Origin: Mytilus galloprovincialis
Lineage: Eukaryota; Mollusca; Bivalvia; Mytilida; Mytilidae
Length of the DNA stretch: 64,000 bases
Assembly: GCF_965363235.1 (NCBI RefSeq)
Contig: NC_134845.1
Location: forward strand, 66,617,261 to 66,681,260
Direction: 5' to 3'
Shown one piece after another: positions 9,977 to 21,743 of the stretch. Under the pieces are notes generated by a model. It ran no database searches. It had not been told where the DNA came from and worked only from the letters and a program-made list of their open reading frames with translations. The position numbers were made by a program, and so were the translations under genes. Position 1 is the first letter of the stretch, and each line of letters starts with the position of its first letter.

Positions 9977-12542
9977 GCGAAAACCCATTTAGGACCTCGA
10001 AAAAAATATTATTTCGAAGTCACGAATTATATAACTCGTTATAACAGATTAAATTTGTGAAAACGAATTAGTGGAAATCGTTATAACAGATTTTGTAATT
10101 CGCGTAATCACATTTTTTTTGTTATTTGTGATAACGAATAAAAATCGTTATAACGAATTGTATAATTGGTTATAACGAATTATATTCGTGATAACGAATT
10201 ATATTCGTGATCACGAATTTGTGGAATTAGTTATCACAGAATTTTGGTAATTTTTGTTTTCTGATAAAATTCACCATCACAGATGTTTAGCTCAACTGAA
10301 ACACCGGGTTACGTGAGCTTTTCTCCTCATTTTGCACCCGTTGCTGTTCATAACTTTTAAGAAAATCTACTTCACTGAAACCTTTTAGTCAAAGTGAAAC
10401 GAAATTACCACAAGCAATTTAATTTTAATGAGTTTTATTTGAAAAATAAGCAAAAAGACTGGACACTCAATTAGGGACTTTGTTTGTTTATTTTATTCAA
10501 TTTCAAATTTGATCAATGTTTTGTTGTTATGAACCTAGTGTATAAGTTAGATTTACAACACTTAATTGAGACAAACAGAAACCATTTGTTTGGTACGTAA
10601 GCGACGGAAGGACTGAAATGATGGACAGGGGCTTGGCTAAATATCCCCATCATCTACATGGTCTAACGGCGTAGGGAATACAAAATGTGTTCAATAGTCA
10701 TATTATACATTATTTTGTTTATTTAAAGTCTTTTCAGGCCGTTGATTTCCTTCGTGCGTATCGTCAATGAATATATTTCATACAAAGGCAATAGAAGTAG
10801 TTTCGGCAACATGGTTTATCGAAGTTAAAACCTAACACCAATCACATTCATACAGCTCTGAATTTAGATTGTGATTAAATAGTTGACACAAAATAGGTTT
10901 CTGACACAGAATGAATGTGATCTAAGAACTTAAAGCCTTTACAATCTAAGAACTTAAACTTAAACAAATTTTAAATTGGACATTTACCTAGTATGTTCAA
11001 ATTTCCAAAATCTAAATACATGGTTAGATTCAGCATATCAAAGAACCCCAAGAATTCATTTTTTGATGAAATCAAATAAAGTTCAATTTTGGACCCTTTA
11101 GACTTAAATGTGGACCAATTTGATAACTTGGGCAAAATATCAAAAATCTAAATACATGGGTAGATTCAGCATATATCAAAGAACCCCATATATTCAATTT
11201 TTGTTGAAATCAAACAAAGTTTAATTTTGGACCCATATTTGGACCAACTTTTAAACTGGGCCTATAATCAAAAATCTAAAAACATGTTTAGATTCAGCAT
11301 ATCAAAGAACCCCAAGGATTCAATTTTTGTTGAAATCAAACAAAGTTTAATTTTGGACCCTTTGGGCCCCTATTTCCTAAACTGTTGGGACCAAAACTTC
11401 CGAACTCAATCCCAACCTTCCTTTTGTGTTTATAAACCTTGTAGTTAAATTTCAATGATTTCTATATACTTATACTAAAGGTATTGTGCGACAACCAAGA
11501 AAAATGCTTATTTTGGCCCTTTTTGGCCCCTTATTCCTGAACTGTTGGTACCAAAACTCCCAAAATCAATCTCAACCTCTCTTTTTTGGTCATAAACCTT
11601 TTGTTTAAATTTCATAGATTTCTATTTACTTAAACTAAAGTTATAGTGCGAAAACCAATGTGTCTTCGGACGACGACGACGACGACGATGACGCCAACGT
11701 CATACCAATATACGACCGCAAAAATTGTTTGCGGTCGTATAAAAAGTATATTACGAACGGTTAACCGAAGTAAGGGGAAGTGAGAGAAATAAAGTAGGGT
11801 ATCTTCTGTACAGAGTGTGTGCGATTTGCCCGACTACGGACATGGCCAAAACTATAACACTAGGGTTAACAATGTCAATTGCCGCTTTCAATCTTATTAT
11901 GTTCTCATCATATCTAACATATCAACAAATACATTGAAAAGTCACCAACGTTGTTTCAGTTTGTGCCCATACCCTTATTTTGCAAATACAATCGGTTAAA
12001 ATTAAAATGATTGTGTTCAACTCACTTAGCCCTGTGGTTCAGGTGAGCAGGGACATAAATATAAAATTAGATATACTGTTCCCAGAGGTGTATTACAGCT
12101 GGAGGCGATTATATACGGACAGATAAAAACACATCTGCTTCCATTTCTACATTTTAATCAAACAAAGATGACGTCACAAACAAAAATACAAGATACTAGA
12201 AAAATGGGGACAACTCTCTTTTACACACAAAAACTTACTTCGAGCATACATACTGATATACAACGGGTGAGCTAAAAATCTGTGATAATGAATTTTAATC
12301 CGGAATCACAAATTACAATAAAACATGTAATCACGAATTCCACAAATTCATTATCACGAATAACATCCGTTATAACCAATTATACAATTCGATATAAACA
12401 CAAATTACATAAAATTGTGACAACCAATGCGATATCACAAATTTAATCTGTAATAACGAATTATATAATTCGTGATAACGATTTAAATTCGCGATTTCGA
12501 ATTCAAATTATATTATCAGGAGGTCCTAAATGGGCTTCCGTA
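9977..12542. mobile_element. Inverted-repeat element with arms made of short degenerate repeats
   Basis: The outer ends match in inverted orientation (ACCCATTTAGGACCTC at about 9984; reverse complement at 12519-12537). The arms (9977-10295 and 12267-12542) are built of many degenerate copies of GTGATAACGAATTATA-like motifs of about 16 bp. The inner arm ends also match (ATCACAGATGTTTAGCTCA against TGAGCTAAAAATCTGTGAT). Between them lie R4-like ends and an R1 copy. No transposase frame was found. The whole element sits in the intron between the two transmembrane exons of the receptor gene. Confidence 0.7.
10853..11745 (+). repeat. R1 dispersed repeat, 5'-truncated copy with complete 3' end
   Basis: Starts CAGCTCTGAATTTAGATTGT and contains several near-copies of a block with AAAATCTAAATACATG, GATTCAGCATATCAAAGAAC and TTTAATTTTGGACCC. 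It then has two copies of an about 150-bp block (CCAAAACTTCC, AATCTCAACC, AAACCTT, TATTTACTTAAACTAAAG). A GAC microsatellite (11672-11700) follows, and the copy ends ACGACCGCAAAAATTGTTTG with the small palindrome TACGACCGCA/TGCGGTCGTA. Other copies start with TTATACGACCGCA, so the family has short inverted ends. It is inside the 9977-12542 element. No ORF is convincing. Confidence 0.7.
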
Positions 12543-12816
12543 GTTTTCAATGAACTGTCGTGAAAAATTTCTTTGTTTGCTATGTGTCGTCAAATAAACG
12601 CTTTAACGTAAATTTCCAGCTAATAATGATATCCCATACATTTTGATATATAATTCAGAAATTTTAAGTTGATATTAAAGCATGATACAATTGCCATGTA
12701 GAGACCTCCTGTAACAAATGTTTATGGCACCATAGAGATATAATAAAATATTCCAACTACTGACAAAAAGTAAAAAGAAAAGACTGCATATACATGTAGT
12801 TTATTTGTTCACTTAC

Positions 12817-12885
12817 CTGCCGCCATTATAATAGTGAATACCAACAATGTACATGCAACTCCTTGGAATAAAAAGGATAAAATAT
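12817..12885 (-). CDS. Receptor gene exon: first part of transmembrane helix
   Basis: The acceptor TTTTTATAATTTCAG lies just above 12885 and the donor GCGGCAG|GTAAGTG just below 12817, a near-consensus pair. The 69-nt phase 1-1 exon encodes ILSFLFQGVACTLLVFTIIM plus AA, a strongly hydrophobic segment. With exon 9622-9654 it makes the single membrane span. The upstream frame (exon 14936-15003) is polar stalk, so the Cys-rich part should face outside. Confidence 0.75.
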
Positions 12886-13774
12886 CTGAAATTATAAAAA
12901 TTGTCACAGAAACTCTTTCCATCTGTTGTTTATAATTTACAGCATACAATTGAATAACACAGAAACAAAAACACATCAAGACACAAACAAAAAGGAAAAC
13001 AAATCAAAAACACAGAAAATATCAGTTGAGAAAAAGTTGATGACAAACATACAACAGGACAGATAAATGTGCTGAGTACCATTTTCGCTCATTAAAAAAT
13101 AATATTTAAAAATTTCATTAATTAAACAGCTAACTTGAAAGTTGACTTGAATTTAAACCATGTGTAAGTCGAGTAAAACATTCAATTGGATATGATATCT
13201 AAATCAACGTACCACGTATGTTTAACAAAGACCACAGTGACTAACAGTCATTTAATTTATTGTATAGGAAGTGGTTACAACCACATATGATACAGTTTTG
13301 TATACCTTCGATATTTACGAGTAACTGTTTTTTATCATATATTAATGATAATTGCAGAAATTAATTTTTTTAGCTGTGAAATCGCCATGAAAGGAAAGCA
13401 ATCTAAAACGCCATTTCAGGAGAAAAAGTCCTATAAAAATAATCAGCTAATTTTGTTAGGAATAGGAAATGGTAGACCACGGTATCTTATTCTTTTTTTC
13501 TATCAGATTCATTTTTGTATAATCATGTCATTTCTTCATGAAATGGACAATTAACTTTTGATTATAATTTAATTTTCTATTTTAAGTCAATTGGTTGATT
13601 GACATGTCTTGAACACACACCATGTATATTAAATACCATTCATCACCAGTTTGATTGAAATATTTTCCAACGGTGTCAACGGATATTATCAAAGAGTATA
13701 AATCATTGATGAGGATGATGTCAATATAAAATCTTAAAAAACTAACATGAATCAAAGTGCCAAACGTGCCAAGA
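12886..13774. other. Intronic AT-rich sequence, nothing recognised
   Basis: No repeat family shared with the rest of the window was seen and no coding signal could be supported. Confidence 0.35.
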
Positions 13775-14690
13775 AATGATAAAGAAAATAAAATTGAAAA
13801 TAGAAATGAGGAATGCGTCAGAGACAACAACCCGATCAATGAACAGACAATAGCCGAAGGCCATCAATGTGTCTTCACTGCAGTGAGAAACTCCTGTACC
13901 GGAAGGCGTGCTTCATCTGGTTTCTAAACAAAAACTAGTCTTGTGATAATGGACGTCATACTTAACTTCGAAATATACAAAAGAAACTAAAAATAAAAAT
14001 CATTCAAGACTTACAAAGGTCAGACACTCCTGACTTGGGACAGGGGCAAAAATGCGGCGGGATTAACCATGTTTTTTGAGATATAAACCCTCCCCCTATT
14101 CCTCTAGCCAATGTAGAAAAAACAAACGAAAAGCAATAATCACAGTACAAGTCAGTTCAAAATAAATCCGAGTCCATTGTCAGAATAGGTAATAAAAGAA
14201 ACTAAACTAGAGGCTCTAAAGTGAATATTTTGGTCAAGTTGACTTATCTGTAGATCTTAGTTTCAGAGTTATTAGCTAAAATCTACATTTTACTCCTATG
14301 TTCTAGTTTTAGCCATGGCGGCCATCTTGATTGGCTGGACGGGTCACCGTAAACAATTATTGAACTAGATACCCCAATGATGATTCTGGTTAAATTTGGC
14401 CAAGTAGTTTCAGAGAAGAAGATTTTTGTAAAAGTTAACAGACGACAACGGACGACGGACGCCAAGCGATGAGAAAAGCTCACTTGGCCCTTTGGGCCAG
14501 GTTAAGTAACAAATGACAATGATACAAAAAATAACAAAGGACTACTAGCAGTTACTGACATGCCAACCCCAGACCTAAAATAAACTGTTTAAAAGAGTAT
14601 GTCTTCAATATCAAGTACAATTATTCCCGTTAGGGGTTTAATACTCCATCTTTCATATCAATGCCATCACAAAGACACATCTGTAATGTC
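13775..14690 (-). mobile_element. Penelope-like family B 3' tail, interrupted by a nested repeat
   Basis: Contains the AGAGACAACAACCCGA block, CTGACTTGGGACAGG, CTCCCCCTATTCCTCTAGCC and CCCGTTAGGGGTTTA in the same order as the 3' tail of the element at 19786-21743, but more diverged. Between about 14200 and 14507 the tail is interrupted by an unrelated repeat (R4). No RT part is present, so this is a short 5'-truncated insertion on the minus strand. It lies in the receptor intron between exons 14936-15003 and 12817-12885. Confidence 0.7.
14200..14507 (+). repeat. R4 dispersed repeat inserted in Penelope-like tail
   Basis: Starts CTAGAGGCTCTAAAG and ends GGCCCTTTGGGCCAGGT after a GACGACAACGGACGACGGAC block. 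The ends are those of a common bivalve repeat (memory). R4-like ends also occur at 10290-10400 (inverted) and 12267. The surrounding tail resumes directly after it. Imperfect short duplicates (AACTAA and AAGTAA) flank it and could be an old target duplication. Confidence 0.6.
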
Positions 14691-14935
14691 CTCTAGACGT
14701 AGAATATATCACCGCATTAAACTTTTAATTCGCACGACTAAATGCATTCTTTATCATTTCCCCATTGCAAGGATTATTCTTCAAGAAGTGTTTTGCAATA
14801 TGTGAATCTTTGTTTTATTGTCCACAATACATTGGTTGTGTAAATGCAATAATCATTCTTGAGTTTTCTGTGAAATTATAAACATTTTATCCAAATTAAA
14901 AAACAGAACACAACCCATAGCTTACATTCACATAC

Positions 14936-15003
14936 CTTGTTCAATTCTAAAAGTAGTTTGTATTTGATCATGTTGATAGTTAATCTTATCAGACATTGGC
15001 AAC
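14936..15003 (-). CDS. Receptor gene exon: stalk
   Basis: The acceptor GACTTTTTCAG precedes 15003 and the donor GAACAAG|GTATGTG follows 14936. The 68-nt exon enters in phase 2 and leaves in phase 1, which fits both neighbours. It encodes LPMSDKINYQHDQIQTTFRI plus EQ, a polar segment without cysteines, just before the membrane span. Confidence 0.7.
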
Positions 15004-15484
15004 CTGAAAAAGTCTTATCAGTACAGTAGTTTTACATTATTGGTTGTTCTTACACACTGAAATAACAACGAACCGTTTTAACAAACAGCTAGTCTTTCGA
15101 TTAAGGTTAGACAAAAAGTTGATGCAAAAAAGTAATTATATGTTCTTTAATTTGATAATTTTTCTTTCTCTCTTTACAGTGCTGTCACTGATGAGACTTG
15201 TGTTGACGCAAATCTGGATAACACCATTTAAATCCTGACATCTTTGATGAATCTACTTAGACTAGGGCATGTAAGGCCAGTATTTACAATCAAACAAAGA
15301 GTTACAAAAAAAAGTGACCACAACGGCTGTAGTAGTGTACAATGCGAATCTTCATAAATTGCTATAAACGTATCATTTAATTTTCATTAAATGTTGAACA
15401 GTTAATGAAAACATTTATTATCTCACATATACAAAGTAATTTCTTGAAATTATAATACGCTAAAAGGGATTAAAATTGTCTTAC

Positions 15485-15530
15485 CGTTTTGTCTTTGAAC
15501 ATCCCAAGGTGTCTTTCGTGTTGTTGAGTT
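15485..15530 (-). CDS. Receptor gene exon: stalk, 46 nt
   Basis: The acceptor TTTATTTTTCATAG and donor AAACG|GTAAGAC flank a 46-nt exon read as LNNTKDTLGCSKTK with split codons at both ends. It enters in phase 1 and leaves in phase 2, matching exons 15765-16067 and 14936-15003. It contains an N-glycosylation sequon (NNT) and one cysteine. It forms the membrane-proximal stalk. Confidence 0.7.
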
Positions 15531-15764
15531 CTATGAAAAATAAAGAAAATACTTTCTTTTATATATTAGATTATTCAATTTGCGATTGAAAAATGTCTAA
15601 TTTCGATTAAAAATTGAAAGTTTTAAAAAGAAATGGCATATAATTTAATAATCTTTATTTGGTTTAATATCGTTTCTCTATATATTTTGTTAATTTATTT
15701 TGGAAAGTAACGAAAAGTTACATAAGAAAAAATGTTGGCATGCCCTACACCATTAGATATTTAC

Positions 15765-16067
15765 CTTCAGAATTGTTGAGCGACTCAACGGATGTATTTC
15801 TGAAGCACGAACAATCTTCAACAAAGGGATTGCAAAATGAAGTAAGCTGTGGTGTAAAAACGAAGAGATATCCACAATCAAAGGCACATCGACATTTACG
15901 GTTGTTTGCGGTTGACCCATTGTGGTGAATTACTTGTCCCTGATCTTCACATGAAGACTTAGTATATATGCAATCACTGTTACCCTCAGTTCTAAATACA
16001 ATTGGCTGAAATCGTTTAAAGGAGCATTCTTCACTGTCAAGGTTTCCCCGTAAAACACACTTTCTGC
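15765..16067 (-). CDS. Receptor gene exon: Cys-rich ectodomain, C-terminal part
   Basis: The acceptor TTTATTTATGTAG is just above 16067 and the donor GAAG|GTAAATATC just below 15765. The 303-nt phase 1-1 exon encodes about 101 residues with 12 cysteines. It begins RKCVLRGNLDSEECSFKRF, contains NGSTANNRKCRC near the middle and ends near CSCFRNTSVESLNNSE. Sequons NGS, NTS and NNS suggest glycosylation. The pattern (a GxxxxHNGST run followed by CRC and a later CxC) is one I remember from an expanded bivalve family of unknown function. It joins in frame to exon 29501-29699. Confidence 0.75.
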
Positions 16068-16116
16068 CTACATAAATAAAGATTAAATAAAAATAAAATG
16101 CTTCGATGAGCGCAGC

Positions 16117-16390
16117 ATTATACGGCCGCACAGGTCAAACCCTGGCACGTTTTGACACAATATTGATGCTTGATACTATATGATTAGAATTGTGATCAAA
16201 CTATTGACATAATCATGATAATATAGGTTATGGACACAAATATATGTGGTCAACCCTAATGTTTGACTAAATGAAAAACCAGGGCCCAAAAATAACAAAC
16301 ATAAATACTCAATAAGATTCAGCATTAGACAGAGCTGCAATAATTTCATGTTTGACGAGATCATACAAGGTTTAATTGTGTCAAAACGTA
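16117..16390 (+). repeat. R1 repeat, diverged 5' part
   Basis: Begins GCGCAGCATTATACGGCCGC, then GTCAAACCCTGGCACG and ATTGTGATCAAACTATTGAC. These are the ordered start blocks of the R1 copy at 24055. It stops near the TTTAATT block. No gene is present. Confidence 0.6.
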
Positions 16391-17090
16391 ATTTTTGGCG
16401 TTGCACAAGACATGTCTTCTTTGACTGCCCATGACGTTAAAATACTAAATCTCGAGATGTGTTTTTAGTTGATTTTAATCTCTGATTCATGCTTTTGTAT
16501 TATTAACAGTGTTTGGCTTTTAACAAGCTATCAATACCTTGGAGTACTCTAGAATCGTACTAACGGTGATTTGGTCTGTTGACTCAATATGTACATGATG
16601 TATACATTTTTTGTTATTTAATGTATTTGGTGTTATATCTCGTCTCGATATTCTTTAATCTATACCAGCTTTCATAAGTGTTTAGTATGATTATACATTT
16701 TCATTTCTGTTCTTGCACTATATATGAACAACAAAGTTATTTATTTTGCAAAAAAATATGTCCGTACTCCATGACTGTATCATTGTATACCGTACATCAA
16801 AATTATTTGTAATTGCATGTGTACATTTACGTTATTTTATTTGGCGGCATGTTGTCTAAGGTTATGATAATCTTTCTTATATTGGTTTTCACCATTTACA
16901 TGATGTATTTCATTAATTTTGTATTTATATAATTACATTGTGTCATGCATAGATGAAATATATACGTTTGTGTATGTTAACTTTTTTGTTGATATGTCTT
17001 TTGATTGAGATGAGCCATTTCAATTGATATATTATAGTGAACATTTATATGTTGTGATGTTACACTATTGTTTCAAAAAAGGGTCAAGGT
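16391..17090. other. Intronic AT-rich sequence, nothing recognised
   Basis: AT-rich intron sequence between a repeat fragment and the second Penelope-like copy. No coding signal is supportable. Confidence 0.35.
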
Positions 17091-17104
17091 TTGTACCTTT
17101 TAAA

Positions 17105-17785
17105 ACGTTATGAGTCGGCCTCATATTTTGACTTGCATCTAGAAATTGACAATGAGGGTCGGTTGAAAACAAAACTTTACGACAAAAGAGATGATTTCAG
17201 CTTTCCAATTGTGAACTTTTCATTTCTAAGTAGCTACATTCCAGCAGCACCTGCATACGTGGTATATATCTCCCAATTGATACGATATTCCCGTGCTTGC
17301 ATTTCCTATCATGATTTTCTTGATAGAGGGTTGTTGCTCACAAGGAAGCTATTAAACCAAGAGTTCCAAATGGTGAAGTTGAAATCATCCCTTCGTAAAT
17401 TTTACGGACGCCATTAAGAGTTGGTTGACCGTTATGGAATAACCGTTTCACAAATTATATCGGATATGTTCCTTACGTTATAACTACGATCCCCTTCCCT
17501 TTCATGCATGTGACCCACCGAATAAGACTATTCACCGGATGTGTTATCACATAAGCAACACGACGGGTGCCACATGTGGAGCAGGATCTGCGTACCCTTC
17601 CGGAGCACCTGAGATCACCACTAGTTTTTTGGTGGGGTTCGTGTTGTTTATTCTTTAGTTTTCTATGTTGTGTCATGTGTGCTGTTGTTTGTTTGTCTTT
17701 TTAATTTTCAGCCATGGCGTTGTCAGTTTGTTTTAGATTTATGAGTTTAACTGTCCCTTTGGTATCTTTCGTCCCTCTTTTTAAA
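17105..17785 (+). mobile_element. Penelope-like element fragment, copy 2 (RT C-terminus plus 3' tail)
   Basis: The frame from 17091 to 17417 contains DLHLEIDNEGRLKTKLYDKR and later YISQLIRYSRACISYHDFL, the region after the catalytic palm of the same RT as copy 1 at 598-1625. It stops early (TAA at 17415-17417) in a codon that is TAC in copy 1. The non-coding tail from about 17480 to 17785 matches copy 1 closely (the CACGACGGGTGCCACATGTG region). It is 5' truncated near 17105. It lies antisense in the large receptor intron and is followed directly by R3. Confidence 0.75.
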
Positions 17786-18040
17786 CCCGCTGCATTTGTT
17801 TGCACTCTGACCTAAGTCAGGAATCTGATGTTCCGTGATCGTCGTTCATAAGTGTTTTTCGTTTCTGGTAGATTTTCCTTTTTAAATGGTTTTGCAATAG
17901 TCAATTGGTGTTCTTAGCAAAGGCTCCGTGTTAAAAACCATATTTTGACCTACATGTATAAAGGCTTACATTAACATATTGTGGCTTGCATGAATAGATG
18001 TCTCATTGGCACTCATACCACATATTCTTATATCTGTATG
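17785..18040 (+). repeat. R3 dispersed repeat, second copy
   Basis: Runs from AACCCGCTGCATTTGTTTGC through TGACCTAAGTCAGGAATCTG to CTCATTGGCACTCATACCAC. It has the same block order as 4486-4785 and 63778-64000. It abuts the Penelope-like tail, so it may be the last part of that element family. Confidence 0.6.
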
Positions 18041-18461
18041 ACCTCTTATTGGTATAAATGGAAACTTTGTATTCCCTGTCCATCTATCAAATCTTATTAA
18101 AGTTTATAATTTTTGGGGTGATTTTCTTCTAAACTGTGTTTAGCAACATTAACTGAAAAAAGTTTTCTGAATTGAAATTATTGGAATGTAAGTAAATAGA
18201 CTTAAATCTAGTAATCGCTGGGTCCTCTTCCAGATAGTGAATCATGTATTAGAAATACTCAAAATGAGTTCTTTATAGAAATTCTAAGCAGGCAATCTGT
18301 TAATTTCGTTAGCCATGTTAGCGGCAATATTGCCAAAAACCATGCTTTAAAAATTTGTTATGTTTCATTCTCAAATAATACTACTAGTGTTGGTAAAGTA
18401 TGGTGTTGACGTGTTTCATGCATCCAGTGTTGATTACCAGTAGTATAAGAAAGGAAATTTA

Positions 18462-19290
18462 TTCAATCGTAAAATTGAGAATGGAAATGGGAAATGTGTC
18501 AAAGAGACAACAACCCGACGATAGAACAGACAACAGCAGAAGGTCACCAATAGGTCTTCAAAGAAATTCCGGCAGCCGGAGGCATCATTCAGCCGTTCCC
18601 TAAACAAATATGTATACTAGTTCAGTGATAATGAACGCCATACTAAACTTCAAATTATACACAAGCAACTAAAGTTAAAATTAATACAAGACTAACAAAG
18701 TCCAGAGGCTCCTGACTTGGGACAGGTGCAAACTGCGGCGGGGTTAAACATGTTTATGAGATCTCAACCCTCCCCTATACCTCTAGCCAATGCAAAGTAA
18801 ACACATAACAATACGCACATTAATATTCAGTAAAAGGGAGGTCCGAGTCTGATGTCAGAAGATGTAACAAAAGGAAATAAACAAAATGACAATAATACAT
18901 AAATAACAACAGACTACTAGCAGTTAATTGACTTGCCAGCTCTAGACTTCAATTAAACTGATCATATGAATATCGGGCACAATTCCTCCTGTTAGGGGTT
19001 TAGTATCATCATGCCATCATAACATACATTAGAAGAACATAACCCGTGTCATGCCAACAACTGTTTTTAAATAAATGTGTTTAGTTCCGATGCAAAGTCC
19101 CTATAAGTGAATCAATATTAAAGCCAAAATATGCAATCTTTAATGACCTGAGAACAGTATTGTAACTATAATTATCCCTTCTTAATAAGTCTATTTAAAG
19201 GATTTGTTAGCTTCTATGGTGAATACTGACATTTTTGTGCTTTATAAAGAATATTACCATAAAAGATTTTTTACCATATTTCATCAAAAT
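18462..19290 (-). mobile_element. Penelope-like family B 3' tail, truncated copy
   Basis: Matches the 3' part of 19786-21743 block for block (AGAGACAACAACCCGACGAT, CTGACTTGGGACAGGTGC, CCTGTTAGGGGTTTAG, ATAACCCGTGTCATGCC). It continues into the region encoding the RT C-terminus (about 19070-19260) before breaking off. It is a 5'-truncated insertion, minus strand. Confidence 0.75.
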
Positions 19291-19374
19291 GTTATCGCCA
19301 CGAGGTGAGCACACGCTTTTATATTATTATTGTATTGTAACAAATATAACTACTTAGATGTAATATTAATGAAT

Positions 19375-19715
19375 GTGAAGTTAGCAGCCGGTTCGTTTAT
19401 CGATATTCGATATTCAATATAGCAGTCGGTTGGATATTCAAATTTTGTTGAATATTATAAAAAAACACATTTATTTCTGAAAATAAAAGCAAAAACCGAG
19501 CACTTTAGAAATTTAGAAATATAAATAGAAATATATATATAGAAAGCACCCCAAACCAACCAGACCCCCACCCACCACCACCCCCCCCCTCCCAAAAAAA
19601 AATGTAATTTATAGTTAAAAACCTACCTGACAACGCTTAATTGACAGTGTGACCCCCTGTGTTCTTTCAATGTCCTAAAAATTCGACAAATTCAAAGACT
19701 CTGTACATATACACA
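19375..19715 (+). repeat. Left arm of a long inverted pair (partner 27345-27678)
   Basis: GTGAA, TTAGCAGCCGGTTCGTT and ATCGATATTCGATATTC at 19375-19415 match the reverse complement of 27638-27678 with few mismatches. A second block (AAAACCTACCTGA at 19617) matches the reverse complement of 27345-27392. It is probably one end of a transposon whose interior (to 27.7 kb) is filled with later insertions. Low-complexity CCCACC/CCCCC lies at 19560-19600. Confidence 0.6.
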
Positions 19716-19721
19716 TTGAAA

Positions 19722-19785
19722 CCAAGTGCGCCGCAGGGCGCAGCTTTTAAGACCGCAGAAGTCGAACCCTGAAAAGTTGAGACAA
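19722..19785 (+). repeat. R1 repeat 5' end, cut by Penelope-like insertion
   Basis: GCCGCAGGGCGCAGC, GACCGCAGAAGTCGAACCCT and GTTGAGACAA are the first blocks of R1 (compare 24058-24120). The next R1 block resumes at about 21744, after the retroelement. Confidence 0.65.
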
Positions 19786-21743
19786 AATAAAATTGAGAAT
19801 GGAAATGGGGCATGTGTCAAAGAGACAACAACCCGACCAAATAAAAAACAACAGCAGAGGGTCATCAACAGGTCTTCAATGTAGCGAGAAATTCCCGCAC
19901 CCGGAGGCGTCCTTCAGCTGGCCCCTAAACAAATATATACTAGTCCAGTGATAATGAACGCCATACTAATTTCCAAATTGTACACAAGAAACTAAAATTA
20001 AAATAATACAAGACTAACAAAGGCCAGAGGCTCCTGACTTGGGACAGGCGCAAAAATGCGGCAGGGTTAAACATGTTTGTGAGATCTCAACCCTCCCCCT
20101 ATACCTCTAACCAATGTAGTAAAGTAAACGCATAACAATGCGCACATTAAAATTCAGTTCAAGAGAAATCCGAGTCTGATGTCAGAAGATGTAACCAAAT
20201 AAAATAAACAAAATGACAATAATACATAAATAACAACAGACTACTAGCAGTTAACTGACATGCCAGCTCCAGACTTCAATTAAACTGACTGAATGATTAT
20301 GATTTCATTATATGAACATCAGGCACAATCCTTCCCGTTAGGGGTTTAGTATCATACCATCATAACATATATGAGAAGAACATAACCCGTGTCATGCCAA
20401 CAACTGTTTTTAGAATAAATGTGTTTAGTTCCGATGCAAAGACCTTATCAGTGACTCAATATTAACGCCAAAATATGCAATCTTTAATGACTTGACTACA
20501 GTATCGTAATTATATCCCTTCTTAATAAGTCTGTTCAAAGGTTTTGTAAGTTTCTGAGGTGAATACTGACACCTTTGTGCTTTATAAAGAATATTACCAT
20601 AAAAAATTGGATGTGAAATACCTGAACGTATTAGAAGTCTGCATGTTGAGCTATATTTACGAATGATGTCTTTATACCGATGATAAAATTTAGTAAATGT
20701 TTTGACTAGTTTGTGATATCGAAAACCCTGGTGTAATAATTTTTCAGTAATACATAAATTTCTCTCGTTAAAATCGAAAACATTTTTACATACACGAGCG
20801 AATCGTACAAGTTGAGATATTATAAACACCGTAAGATGGTGACAAGGGAACGTCACCATCTAAAAACGGATAATTAACGATAGGAAATGAAAAATCATCC
20901 CTTTCATCATAAATTTTAGTATTCAGCTTTCCATTAGTGATATAGATATCAAGATCGAGAAAAGGGCAGTGGTCATTGTTAGTATTAGCTTTATTTAAAG
21001 TAAGTTCAACAGGATAAATTTCATTAATATACATACTGAAGTCGTCATTATTGAGAGCCAAAATATCATCCAAATATCTAAAAGTATTATTAAATTTGTT
21101 TATCAGATGTTGTTTCGATGGGTCTTTGCTTATTTTTGTCATAAATTGTAACTCATAACAATACAAAAACAGGTCCGCAATAAGTGGTGCACAGTTAGTC
21201 CCCATTGGAATTCCGATAATCTGACGATATACGGAATCTCCAAAGCGAACAAAAATGTTATCTAGTAAAAATTCAAGGGCATATATAGTATCAAAGCATG
21301 TCCAATTAACATAGTTTTTTTGTTTATTGCTACTAAAAAATGACCTAAAAGAGTTTGAACATATATATTCACATTCTGATTTTTTGAATGCCCATTTAAT
21401 TAGGTGTGTGAATTTTTTCTTAATGAGAATGTGAGGCAATGTGGTATACAGGGTAGAAAAATCAAAACTTTGAACAGATTCAAAATCACCAATATAAGCA
21501 TGCAATTCATCAAGTACTTCCAACGAGTTCTTGACACTCCAAAAGTAATTTATTCCACTATTTTCGAAGGCCTTGTTTGAACAATTTATTATCAGGTTTT
21601 TAATTGTACCAAGTGTGCTGGTAAGAAGAATAGACAATTTAGTAGTTGAACAATGGCTTGAAGACGAAATAAATCTATATTTGTAAGGGGTTTTGTGTAG
21701 CTTCGGAAGCCAATACATAGTTGGGACTTTCATTGTATTTGAA
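19786..21743 (-). mobile_element. Penelope-like element family B, 5'-truncated RT copy inserted in R1
   Basis: A minus-strand frame (21733-20786) covers most of the RT. It has the early motif TMYWLPKLHKTPYKYRF, SFDFSTLYTTLPH (catalytic Asp of motif A), IGIPMGTNCAPLIADLFLY, and FRYLDDILAL with the catalytic pair. A second frame (20859-20425) continues with the thumb (SQLVRFARVCKNVFDFNERN) after a one-base insertion near 20820. A non-coding tail of about 640 nt ends at 19786. No GIY-YIG domain was seen. R1 sequence flanks both sides (ending near 19785, resuming near 21744), so this is an insertion. Five-prime truncation fits target-primed reverse transcription. Confidence 0.8.
20425..21733 (-). 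pseudogene. Penelope-like reverse transcriptase, frameshifted
   Basis: About 315 residues of RT fingers and palm (21733-20786) are followed in another frame by about 144 residues of thumb (20859-20425). The frames overlap around the lesion near 20815-20825, where the run reads TATAATATC on the coding strand. The catalytic motifs are intact, so the loss of function comes from the frameshift and the missing N-terminus. The 21733 start is only the first ATG after the truncation point. Confidence 0.75.

Noticed and set aside
15740..15928. 62-codon plus-strand frame
   Set aside because: Antisense shadow of the receptor ectodomain exon 15765-16067.
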